Translations under genes and position numbers: made by a program
The notes under the pieces: generated by a model
Database searches by the model: none
Told to the model about the DNA's origin: nothing
Seen by the model: only the letters and a program-made list of their open reading frames with translations
Assembly (NCBI RefSeq): GCF_042453785.1
Contig: NC_091674.1
Location: 30,019,501 to 30,083,500 of the forward strand
Source: Malus domestica
Taxonomy: Eukaryota > Streptophyta > Magnoliopsida > Rosales > Rosaceae
Length of the DNA: 64,000 nucleotides
Direction: 5' to 3'
In this document: positions 46,523-58,200 of the stretch, piece after piece
Numbering within the stretch: the first letter of the stretch is position 1
Layout of the letters: every line of letters starts with the position of its first letter

Positions 46523-48095
46523 TAATGAAATAGCCCTTCTACTTCATGAATTGGCATTTGGTCATGAATTGGCATTTGGTGGAATGGAATGCAGATATGA
46601 GACTTACAATCCTGTCGTACAAAACCGATGACACGAGGAACCACGATCTCCAGTTTGACGGAGAAGGGGTGGTGGAGGGGAAATTTTTCAATATGACCGG
46701 AATACGAGGTGATATATCACGTATTTTTATATAAGTGATGAAAAATTTTAATTTTTAAGTTATTAACTTTTTAACACACATATCCCACAATTTATATAAT
46801 GACACGTGGTATACCACTCGAATTCCGATCACAATAAAAAATTTCTCGTAGCGGAGGCATCGAAAAGAAGGCGTTGAGATAAGAGTTGAGATAAGAGGGA
46901 GCCTTCATGTTCTATGAACGTTGTCCGAAGTCAAAGCTTGTGGAAGGCAATTGTGGCTGCCATGGAAGGCGGTGCGATGCAAAAAGTGGTGTCGTTTAAT
47001 TTGAAGTTGCCATGGGGTTTTTGACGAGGATTAGAATCCCATATTGGGTGTGGAAAGAAATTTATTTATTTAATATTTCTTCAATTTTATTCAGGGGTGA
47101 TATAGGAATTTTAAAAAAATATCTTTTAAATTGAGTGTGAAAAGAAGTTTATTGGGTTATAATAAAATTTCTTTTTTATTCCGTTTCATAATTATACGTT
47201 TGTTTACAAAATTCTTTTGTATTAGAATCCAGATAACATTACTTTATTTATATATCACAACTGTAATAAATTAACATGTATCTATCATATTACGTAATAA
47301 TTAAAATTAATTTTTTTTTAAGGAATGTGGTGGCTGCAAGTTATGCCTGGTGAATTTTAGCATTCATGTAGGGCAGCCAGCAATGTTCAACAGTGGCAGC
47401 TCAGGCAGGCATGACCTGGGATTTTTTTTAATATAATTAATTTGCCTAAAATAAGTAATATACCCCATTAATTAGAGTGACAATTACCGTACAACACCCA
47501 CGTGGCATAAAAATAAACAAACTCTCATGTTACTTCAAAGGCTAGCCTACTCTTATATAAAAATGTTATTACAAGTTTACAACCTATTTAGAGTGTGGAA
47601 ATAATCGATTGGTTCAATGAATTCCAACATAATAATATATACCTCAACCTAAACTGTTTAAAGCTAATATTACTTACAATTTAGATGAATCGAGGTGGTT
47701 ATTTTTGGACAGGAGAAACACTTTATGTTTAGATTTAGAGTTTAGAGCTCTCGTTGATTGTTTTTATTATGCACTTCTGTTTTCTCACGTAATTTAAAAG
47801 AAATTAGTATTAATTATAGCAACACACTATGCTATACATGTAGCGTTAACTTGCGTACGAGAGTTTAGACCTAAAAAGACAAAGGAAACTGCAAGCCTTT
47901 TAGAGAATAAAAAGTCATTAACAAAATTCATGTTGATGATTTGTTTTCTGTTTTTCTAAGATGTTACATGGTGAATTGTTCTTGGACCCTATATTTTATT
48001 TGGCTTCATCACTTTCTATCCTTTATTTATTATAATTCAAATATAGAACTGGGGAGGGGCAGTGTCATTCTTACTTTTTTTATCATTCATTTCTT
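46523..48095. other. AT-rich spacer, no gene recognised
   Basis: A short frame at 46546-46734 opens with a duplicated 'catgaattggcatttggt' and shares 'ttggtggaatggaat' with 46049-46064, so the area contains small local duplications. Nothing else is identifiable. Confidence 0.4.
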
Positions 48096-48455
48096 TTAAG
48101 GGAATTTTAACGAAAAATCATATTTTTACACTAAAAAAATCAATTATGGTACTATTCACTTTATATTTTTTTTTATTATCGTTAAAACTCAACTTTTTCA
48201 TTAGTTTTCATTTCTTTCAATGGCAAAAGAAATTTTTTTTTAATTGAGGGGTATATTTGGAAATCAGTTCTTCCCTATCTTGGATTATAATATAAGGAAA
48301 ACTAATGAAAAAAACTTGAAAACTTTTAGTTTTAACGATAAGGACAAAATAAAGAGTAAAATGAATAGTATCATGATTGACTTTTTATTGTAAACATGTG
48401 GTTTTTTTTTAAAGTGAACAGTACCAAGAGCTTTTCGTTAAAGTTTCCAATAATA
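48096..48455. mobile_element. Two head-to-head MITEs of the 'taacgataaggac' family
   Basis: 48096-48240 is an inverted copy ('gggaattttaacgaaaaatc', 'ggtactattcactttat', 'tatcgttaaaactcaa') and 48296-48455 a forward copy ('ttttaacgataaggacaaa', 'gaatagtatcatgattga', 'cttttcgttaaagtttcc'). Together with 35300-35487 they make three copies in this window. Confidence 0.7.
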
Positions 48456-48592
48456 TATGGTTAAATTTCACCAAATCTTCAAACTTCAAAGTTGTATAAA
48501 ACTTTAGAACACTTCCATTTTTAATCAGATTTATATCCCACTTAAGACTTATTTCTTACATAACTCAAGGAATCCATACTTCTTACAACCCT

Positions 48593-49384
48593 TGTTGGAA
48601 ATTTTGAGTAGAAATTTCTTTGTCCCACATTGGTCATTCCCAAAAGATTTCATCACTTTATAAGGCTTTGGCCCTTATAGAAAGTAATTGGAGTAATAGG
48701 CATTGAAGAATAAAATTGGGCTCACCCTTGGGTTGAGCTTTGGGGTGTACTAATTAATTGGTAATTAATATGGAAATTGTTAATCACTTTGGAGTGCTAA
48801 TAATAGTTCCCATTAATATATAATTAATTATCAAAAGATGGGCCTTGAGGTTTTGAAAATTAATTTCTTTAGTTAATTGTTTTTAAATAATTTCGAATTT
48901 AATTAAATTATTTTTTATTTGAACAGACTCATCTTTTCAGATGAAGTCTGAAGTCAATGAAAAAACACAGAGAACTCAGCACCCCATCTAAAGAGATGTC
49001 TCCCAACAGTCACATCCCATTTTCATACTTGTTGCAAACATGTATAATCCCACTATATATACATCAATTTGCATGACATTTAAGACACATAAAATCAACA
49101 TTCTTCTTCTACAATCACAAATATCCTTTATCAAAGAACCACACAAAAATTCGCCAGAAGTCAAGTTTTTTGATGCTGGAATTTTGATTTGATCGTTGAA
49201 TCCTAGTAAAGCAAATGTCCGTAGAACTACAAGCACCGAGTATGGGCGAAATTTTTGTTTCAAGGACATTGCAGTACGCAAGCCTCGATTTTCAATATTT
49301 ATGTTTAATATTATTTTATTGTTCATACACTGTTTATTATTAGCATATATAAATTTATCACAGATTGTTGACATATCTCCAACA
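48593..49384 (+). mobile_element. Solo LTR (about 792 bases), plus orientation
   Basis: Starts TGTTGGAAATTTTG and ends CATATCTCCAACA. It matches 60406-61242 in inverted orientation over its whole length, including the block 'gtagaactacaagcaccgag' / 'gtgcttgtagttctac'. Contains 'cactatatatacatcaa' (TATA-like, 49052). No primer-binding site or coding sequence adjoins it. The 5-base flanks (accct / cccac) do not match, so it is older or rearranged. Confidence 0.75.
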
Positions 49385-49917
49385 CCCACTTCTTTTACAT
49401 ACACTGTCTTCCTCACCCACTATACAACTTCATAAACATTTTTATCCTAACTCATGGTTTTTTTTTTTTTAAGAAAAAACCCAACTCATGTTTTGTTGTT
49501 CCTCGTTTTTTTAGCAAGTCTTTTATTACTAAATCCTTCGAGAAATTCGATGTATCTTGAACACCAACACGCATTTTTTTATTTACTTTTTATGAATTAA
49601 AATTTATCCTTGATTAATGATGACGGTCCTTGTAAATCTTATTTGTAGTTTCCTTTTGAGTTAATTTAAGGCTCCATGACCCTGACCCTTCATGTTAACA
49701 AATAAAAAAAATGAAAAAACTAGTGTGACGAGATCAATTTAAGAATCTTTTAAAGAGAGGGGAGAGAGAGAGAGCAGCCCCAATAGTTCTTTTTTTTTTT
49801 TTTTTTTTTTTCAAGATTTACAACAGCCCCAATAGTTCTTTGAAGCTTGCAAATTTCATTCATTCCATTTCAAAAACCAAGAACACTCCTCATTCTTCAA
49901 AACCCTCTCCCAAAAAA
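49385..49917. other. Upstream region of GT14 copy 2
   Basis: AT-rich, with a T homopolymer of more than 20 bases at 49789-49811 and an (AG)-rich patch at 49758-49774. The phrase 'cagccccaatagttctt' occurs twice (49775 and 49824), on either side of the T run, a small direct duplication in what is probably the leader. Confidence 0.5.
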
Positions 49918-52900
49918 ATGATGAATAAGCATCAGCAACACCACCCACCACCTTCATTTCCAAAGCACTTCCTCAATGCCCAAATCCACCTCCATAAAAT
50001 CGTCTCAAGTTTTCTAATCTTTGCTTTCGGTTTAGCACTAGGCGCTTCCCTCAGCATCTACCTCAAAGATTTCCCCTTCCAACTTTATTCAACACAAAAC
50101 AAATACTCTCATTTGTCAACAAATAATCTAACATTTTCTTCTCCACCACCTCCACAATCTCTCAATATCCCAACAAATAATCGAACATCTTCTTCTCCAC
50201 CACGACCACCACAATCTCTCAATATCCCGACAAATCAAACAAGAGCCAAAACCTCCGCCGCCAGCCCTGTACCACCAATAGGGTTGAAAGAATACACTAA
50301 GTCGCCGAATATTTTGCATGAAATGGACGACGATGAGCTGTTGTGGAGAGCTTCTCTGGTGCCGCTACGGCGGGGTTTGCCATTTAAACGGACTCCAAAA
50401 GTTGCATTCATGTTTCTGACGAGAGGGAGCCTGGCAATGGCTCCTCTCTGGGAAATGTTCTTCAAAGGACATGAAGGGCTGTACTCCATTTATGTCCATG
50501 CCAATCCGGATTTCAATGACACCATACCTGAAAACTCGGTTTTTTATGGCAGGAGGGTTCCGAGTAAGGTCAGTTTATCATGTTACAATCCTAATTTTTC
50601 TTGATTAATTTTCATCAAGCATTTTTGTTACAAGTGTTTTTATCTAATTTACAGAAAAAATTGGGAATATATATGATTAACTTGTAGTAGTTCAAAGCAA
50701 TGATGACTTTGCGTGTATACATATATAGCAAATTGAATTACGCCACACAAAGAGTAATGCTAGAGAGACTGAATTTGTAGAATAAATTTTGTAAACTAAA
50801 TGATATGGAAGTTGATGATGATTATTACTTCCCAAGCCAACCTTTATGGGTGTTCTGTCTAGTTAACTGATGGTATGGAGTAGAATGCTTTATGCTAGCA
50901 GCTAGCTTCATTAATTTTTTTGTGTACGCAATATGTTCTCCTTTTTGTTGCAACAATATTCTACCCGTTGTAAAATTGTTTGAGTTAATTCACATAATGG
51001 ATTATCCATAGTTAAATATTAAATTTGAGACCCCTTATTTACAAGTGAAGAATAAAAAATCATTAAACTATAGTACTACACATTATTGCTTTAATTTTGA
51101 TATTCAACTTTTCTCCACATTCAAATTTGCATAAGAAAGTGTTTTTTTTTCCTTCTTTTGGCTTTTACAGTAAAGCTTTACAACTATTTTAATTTTTAAA
51201 ATTTTTATATTTAGATTTTATACTACGCACTTAATTACTTCTTTTCATATAAACTAGTATTTGCCTACACATTTTGTGTGTATGAACACATTTTTTTAGA
51301 AAATGGGAAGGAGAGAGGGAGGGAGAGAGAGAGAGAGAGAGAATGTGGGGAATTGGGAGATTTTTTTTTAAATTAAATTAATTTTTTTTTAATTTTTAAT
51401 TTTTAATATTGGAGGTATTTTAATATCACATGTAGGTGAAGTTTCAATAACAAACAGTAAAATTTAAACTTGTGAAATTACATTATTGCCCATCATTTTT
51501 TTATGTGATAGAAGATTAATTTGTTTTTTCACTCTCTTTTGATTGACAAAGAGAGTTTCATTAATTAGTAGAGATTAGTTAGCCATTTTCTAGACACCAC
51601 CTTTTGGATAACTAGTAAAATCAAATTGATTTTTCTTGAGAATTGAGGCCATTGTTTGTAAATGGAAAAGCCATCAACCTTGCCTCATAACATGCCTCAT
51701 ACAGTGGAGAACTTCATGCCCATGTTTTATATATTATTGGTCTGTAGAGTTGTTGCATTACTTAATTATTCATTTTGCATAACAAGGCTTTGGAAGACCA
51801 AATCATCATTTGTTTATTTAAGTATGTATATGTGTGATTCTGCATTATGACAGGTTTGTCAATAAAAATCGGAGGCAGATCCTCTCAAGACTTACACCTC
51901 CGGAGCCTAGATTCACATAATTCTGGCCTTTAAAATTTGATCGTACAGCTAAAATTTTTATTATTTTTTGAAAACTACAATAATTTTTGGCCGCATGATC
52001 AAATTTAAAGATCAAAATTATTTGATCCTTGAACTCCGTAGAGGATCTGCTCCCATGAAAATCTACCTTCCCTTTTTTTGGGTAAAGACGATACGATAGT
52101 ATAAAAAATCTACCTTCCCTTAATTACTTAAGCTTTTCTTCAGAAGTTATTTATAGTTTTAAAGGCACTGAAAATATTAATATTGATAGTTGACATTCTT
52201 TTCAATGCATCATGTTTAAGGAATGATATGTATATTATCTAAGTTTCAGAATACATTAAACTTAATAACTTAATTCACTTTATAAGATACACACACACAC
52301 ACACATTATAGAATCTAAGCAGATCTTCATCTTTTAATCCTTATAATAATTGGAATTACTGATATAGTGTCAAGAAATGATTTGACAGAAGAACATGGGT
52401 AAAACCTGTCTATATGAGCTTTTCCCTGCGATATTTTTTGACAAATTAATCATATTCAACTGTGGAAGAAGTCGTGAAGACAAGATGAACAAATAACAAA
52501 TCAGTTTTGGGAAATTATTTGGTGGGGGTGATTTAATTTTTGGTTAAAATAATGCTAATACATGAACACTTTCTAGATAACCAAATGACACACCAGATGT
52601 TTTTATAAAGCCTGTTGATATATAAATTTCACATTTCAGAAATATTAATAAATTTGGCATATGGATTGAGTGGTGGACTCAATTTTGTTGCATCATGCAT
52701 TGCTTGGATTCTACTCCTTTTGTAACTATCTGCAACAGAATTCTATTCATTTTCAAGACCTTTCTAAATTCCTTTCGTAATGTTGTCTCTTTGTCATGCA
52801 TGCATGTGCATTGTATCAAATTCAAGAAAGAAAGCAAAAGTGGCCCTTAGTTTCTTTCTTAGTTTCTTTTATGTCCTTAGGAAGTACATAAAAGTAAGTA

Positions 52901-53864
52901 TATAGCATAGTGTAACACATCATATTCTAGAGAAAGGCAACCTAGCTAGGCTAACTAGTCCCTCTTAATTAACAAGCATAACATATTAGCATAACATGTG
53001 TCATATTTTCTTCCTGGATGGATGAGACATGATAGGTTATCAGACTATCAACAGTTGATGTCGGACATGTTAAGTTATCAGATTGTCAACTGTTGATGAA
53101 CATGTTAAGTTATTAGACCGTTAACTTTTGAATCAATGACTTATATAACTTTACGGATTGTATGACAAAACATTTTCTCCAGTGTAATGATTAACTACTA
53201 ACTCAAATGGTTCAATGTGCAGAATGTGACATGGGGTCAACCTAACATGGTGCAAGCTGAGCGTCGCCTATTAGCCAATGCTTTGCTTGACTTCTCCAAC
53301 CAACGTTTTGTGCTCCTCTCAGAGTCATGCATACCACTCTTTAACTTCAACATAGTCTACAATTATCTCATGGACTCAAACCAAACGTTCGTGGAGGCCT
53401 ACGACCTTCCCGGCCCTGTCGGCCGAGACCGGTACAGGCACAAAATGAGGCCTCATATCATACTCGATCAGTGGCGAAAAGGCTCACAGTGGTTCGAAGT
53501 GGACCGTGAGATCGCGACCGCAATGGTTTCGGATGAAAAGTACTTCCCGTTATTCACAAGGTATTGCAAACCCCCATGCTACTCCGATGAGCACTACTTG
53601 CCCACATATGTAAGCATCAAGTTTTGGAAGAAGAATTCTAACAGGACGTTGACCTGGGTTGACTGGTCGAGGGGTGGGCCCCATCCGTCTAAGTTTATGA
53701 GAACAGATGTAACGATCGACTTCTTGAAGAAGCTGAGACATGGAAGCAACTGTGAGTACAATGGGAAGCCAACCAATATTTGCTTTTTGTTTGCAAGGAA
53801 GTTCTTGCCACACTCTTTAGATAGGCTGTTGAGGTTTGCTCCAAAGATCATGAGATTCAATTGA
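49918..53864 (+). CDS. GT14-like glycosyltransferase (DUF266), copy 2
   Basis: Tandem paralogue of 42002-43351. Exons 49918-50568 and 53223-53864, 430 aa; the intron (2654 bases) is in the same position, after ...GRRVPSK. I start at the ATG at 49918 ([14 protein letters not shown]); the frame is open further upstream but without an ATG. Membrane anchor at about residues 32-50 ([20 protein letters not shown]). The stem is expanded by a near-repeat: [12 protein letters not shown] and [13 protein letters not shown]. The catalytic region has [96 protein letters not shown] and CFLFARKF. Probably Golgi type II; acceptor unknown. The intron holds a MITE at 51871-52054, (GA)n at 51309-51341 and (AC)n near 52289-52306. 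Confidence 0.92.
51871..52054. mobile_element. Mutator-type MITE in the GT14 copy 2 intron
   Basis: 184 bases with inverted ends 'ggaggcagatcctct' and, inverted, 'gggagcagatcctct'; pairing continues inwards ('tttaaaatttgatc' / 'gatcaaatttaaa'). Flanks 'ataaaaatc' (51862-51870) and 'atgaaaatc' (52055-52063) are a 9-base target duplication with one mismatch. Confidence 0.8.
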
Positions 53865-54470
53865 TTTTTAGGGTTTAGAGGTTTTCTTTTCTTTTCTCAT
53901 CATTCATTTCTCTGTAAACTAAAAAGGCTTATGGTTGTTTTTGTCATTAGCTTTTGTGGCAAATAAAAAATAAAAAATAAAAAATAAATGAAGGCCAAGC
54001 TCTAGAAATTGTTTTCTTTACTTGTTGGGGTAATTTGAGGTGTATAAGGTTAATTTTTCAAAATGATTGTGATATAGCGTGATATTTGTGACATCCTCTT
54101 TTTCCTTTTGTGTATCGTTGAGTAGAACACCACATCTCAAATAGAGAAAGACTTGCGTACATTCTTTAGAACATAACGTTTAAGAACAATAGCACAATGA
54201 TATGTGGTAAATTGATTCTGTAAAATTGTGTAACTGAAAGTGCAAATGATAGATTAAAAAGTCAATAATTCCCTTACCTTTTGTAATCGAGTAGGGTAGA
54301 AATAATTTTTTTTAACAAACAATATTATCTACACTAAGGGGATGTGGAGTGTGCTAAGCCTCACAATGGGCTAGCAATAATGTGGTTTAAAGGCGAGAAT
54401 CGAATTCAAGATATCTCACTTATCATTATTCACGAATGAACCCCAAAAATGTATGTAGAGTTAGGGCAAA
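53865..54470. other. 3' flank of GT14 copy 2
   Basis: AT-rich. At 54310-54430 lies an uninterrupted copy of the interspersed repeat that is split by the PIF element at 31613; it serves as the empty site. Confidence 0.55.
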
Positions 54471-54879
54471 TTATCAACCGGTCCGTTTGCATGTGAGGAC
54501 GTATTTATTTATTCCAAATACAAGTGATAGTATTATGTTAGTTTAGTGTGAGAATGTTTGAATTCGAGATGCGGTGGGTTGATGATATATTTGTTATTTA
54601 CCAAGCCCTCCATGGGCTGTGGCTCGACCCGGATTTTGTTCAAAACCTTGACACCTTGCCAGGCCCAAGTCTGTATGTGAATAGAGGTTGGGTTGCTTAA
54701 GCTATTTGGTTCATCAGGCACTGCGGTGGATCTGGTAGCTATTTGGTGGTGGATCTAGTGGCTGTTTGGCTGGAATTTTAATCTTTGACGGAAATCGTTT
54801 TTGTGTTTTTTGTCAAATCAGGGTTCGATTTCTTGCCGGTTCATACTACTTGTGTTCGATCTTTGTAAAATTTCTGGAA

Positions 54880-55295
54880 TTTCATTCTTTGAAGGCGGTG
54901 ATTGTGTGTTGGTGAATTTCTAGGGTACGAAGCCTCTAAGTAATTGTTTGTGATTCTTTCTATTAATCTGAGCAATTCGAGCACGAAACTCCATGTTATT
55001 TGCATTTTGTATGCGATGTGTATATCTGCGGTGATCATTTGTTGAAGAATTGAAATTTGAGTTTCTATGATGAGTTTTGTGGATTGTTCTGAGTTTCTTG
55101 TTTGGCACGAAACATGTTAGTGTTAATTGTTGGCATGAAGCTTGTTGATTGTTCTGCATTTCTTTTTGGCACGAAGCATGTTGATACTCATTGTTGGCAC
55201 GAAGCCAGTTTTTCATCAATTTCTTGAGCACGAAGCTATCTGAAGAAGTAAAGTTCTCGGTGGTTTTTAGATATTATATTGAAATTTCTTGAAGT
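54880..55295 (+). other. Untranslated leader of a Copia element with short tandem motifs
   Basis: Directly before the dead Copia gag. The phrase 'ggcacgaagc' or close variants ('gagcacgaa', 'ggcatgaagc') recurs at least six times between 54978 and 55235, often followed by 'tgttgatt'. No 5' LTR and no tRNA primer-binding site could be found upstream, so the element is truncated at its 5' side. Confidence 0.55.
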
Positions 55296-58200
55296 ATGGC
55301 GATGAATTCTATCAAGATTGACAGTTTATTGGGAATGTTAACTATGAGACTACAAATGACAATTTTGTGAAGTGGTCTTTTCAATTTCGATCAGTTCTTG
55401 AAGGTTATGACCTATTTGATCATTTTGATGGTTCTTCTGTGTGTCCACCGAAGTTTGTGTTTACTGAGGAGACTGGGATTACTATTGAATTACTAAAGCT
55501 TATAAGGAGTGGATTAAATAAGATTAAGCTCTTGTTAGTTTTTTACTGGCCACACTTGGTGATGAAGCAGTTGAGTATGTTGTTGGTTGCAAAACTGCTC
55601 ATGAAGCCCGGACAAATCTCCAAGATAGATATGCTACTGTGTCTAGGGCTCGAATTAATCATTTGAAGACAGAGTTTCACACTATTAAGAAAGGTGCTAA
55701 TAGTGTAGAGAAGTATATGCTCAGACTCAAGGCTCTTAAAGATCAATTAATTGCCATTGGTGAAGTAGTATCTGACAATGATCTAATTGTAGTTGTTTTA
55801 GCTGGCTTACTTGCTGAGTTTAATATGATTCGAACTGTGATTGTAGCCTGTGAGACTCCAATTTCCTTAAAGGAATTTCAGGCACAATTGTTGGCTGCTG
55901 AAAGAACTGCTGAAGAATCTCACTCTACTTTAACTTTTCCAATGTCAACAATGTATTGTCATGGTGAATATTCTAATGTTGCTCAACATTCTCAAGGTTC
56001 TTCATAATATTTCGATGGAGGTTGTGGTTATGTCGGTAAAAGTAGTGCTGAATCTTCGACTAATGGTTCAAGCCTCACTGGTGGGATAATTTCTCAAGCT
56101 CAATTGCCTCAATTTCATCAACAAGGAAATGGTAAAAAAGGTCGTACCCAGTGCACAAGGCTCCCGCTTTACGCAGGGTCTGGGAGAGGTGAATGTCGGC
56201 TAGCCTTACCCCCATTTATAGAGAGGCTGCTCCCAAGTCTCGAACCCGAGACCTACCGCTCATGGGCGAAGGCACTTGCCATTGCACCAAGTGCGACCAT
56301 GGAAGATTTAATAATAGACCAAGGTATAATGGTGGTAACAATGGCAGATTTTTTGGGAATTCAACCATGTCTTCTGGAAATTTTGGTAATAGTGGAGGTT
56401 CTAGTTCAAAAAGAGGATCTAGTTGGCAGAATTGGAATGGCAACACTGGTTCTAAGTCTACTATGATTCCTGAATGATAGATTTGTAACAAGCGCGGTCA
56501 TACTACACCAAACTATTATTGTAGGTATTCTACAAGTTCTAACACTGCTCCTCAAGTTCCAAAGTGTCAACTATGTGGGAAGTGAGGGCATACTACTCTT
56601 AACTGCTACCATATGAGCAATTATGCTTATCAGGGTGCTTAACCACCATCTTCTATCACTGCTCTTACTGCACAAACTCAGCCAAGTTTTGCTTCCTCTT
56701 CTCAACCAAACTGGGTGTTGGACACAGGTGTTACACACCACATGACAGCAGATTTGGATAATTTGACTCTGATGGCTTTTTTTGAAGGAAATGAAAGAAT
56801 CATAATGGGCAATGGTGAAGGATTTCTGGTTGCTAACACTGGTTTGGGTTCCATTTTAACTCCTTAAAAAATGTTAACTTTGAAAATGGTTTTACATGTT
56901 CCTCAATTGGCTACAAGTCTATTATCTATTTATAGACTTTGTAAAGATAACAATTGTTATGTTATTCTTGATGAGTTTGGTTTTTGGGTGCAGGACAAGG
57001 CAACAAAGAAAATCATCTTGAGAGGAAGGAGTAGTAGTAGTGGCTTGTATTACATTCTTCAACAACATTTTTTCAAGTATTCGCAGTTTTTGGACACTTT
57101 ACCACAGGCTCTCTTGGGGCAGCTTGTGAAGACATCTATTTGTCATCATCGGCTTGGTGATCCAACCAATGAGGTTTAATCCAAAATGCTTAAGGATTTT
57201 TCTATTTCTGTTTGTTTAGATGTACATCCACAGATATACTCATCATGTATTATGGGCAAAATGTCTAGACTTCCATTTAGTTCTAGTACTACTAAGTCTA
57301 GTATTCCATTTGAAAAAGTGCATACTGATGTATGGGGACCCTTACCCACTATCTCTGTTGAAGGTTACAAATACTATGTAATCTTTGTTGATAAATGCAC
57401 AAGGTTTACTTGGATCTTCCCACTTGTGAATAAATTTGATGTATATGATGTGTTTCTTAAATTTCATGCTCTTATTGAGAATCAATTTAAGACAACCACT
57501 AAGTCATTACAAACAGATGAGGGAGGTGAATATATGAGTGGATTGTTTAAGAAATTTCTGGATTTACATGGTATTGTGCACCTTGTTTCATGTCCATATA
57601 CGCCCCAACAAAATGGGTTATCAGAAGGGAAGAATAGGCATATTATTGAGACTGTTGCGACTTTGGTCAGTGCTGCTTCTTTACCTCAGTAATTTTGGTA
57701 TCATGCTTGCAGTCATGTAGTATTTCTGATGAATCGAATGCCATGCCTAAATTTGCAAATATCATATCCTTATGCTAAGTTGTTTGGAAGGTCTCATTCT
57801 TTAGTAAATATTAATGTTTTTGGTATGACTGTCTACCCTTACTTAAAACCTTATAATGCTAATAAGCTGTAAGCTAGAAATGATGAATGTGTATTTTTAG
57901 GATACTCAGTTGGTTATAAAGGGGTGTTGTGTTACAATAGAACTACAAGGAGGCTGTTGTTATGTAAGCATGTAATACATGATGAAAGTAGATTTCCCTT
58001 TAAGGCTCTTTGTCCTACAACCATCAATACATCTAATTCATCTTTGGCCGATTCCAATTCCCAAAGATTGTCAATTAGAACAATGCCTGTTGTTTTGCCA
58101 AGGCATTCGAATGAGTTCACAGATCAGTTGTCCGAGAATTATGTGTGTAGTCAGAATATGGAAGTGCCATCTTTGTCTTCTCAAAGTTTAAGTGTCTTTG

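Noticed and set aside
56142..56298. Considered as a tRNA gene because of A- and B-box-like motifs.
   Set aside because: No cloverleaf or anticodon arm; the downstream text matches the body of an Au-type SINE.
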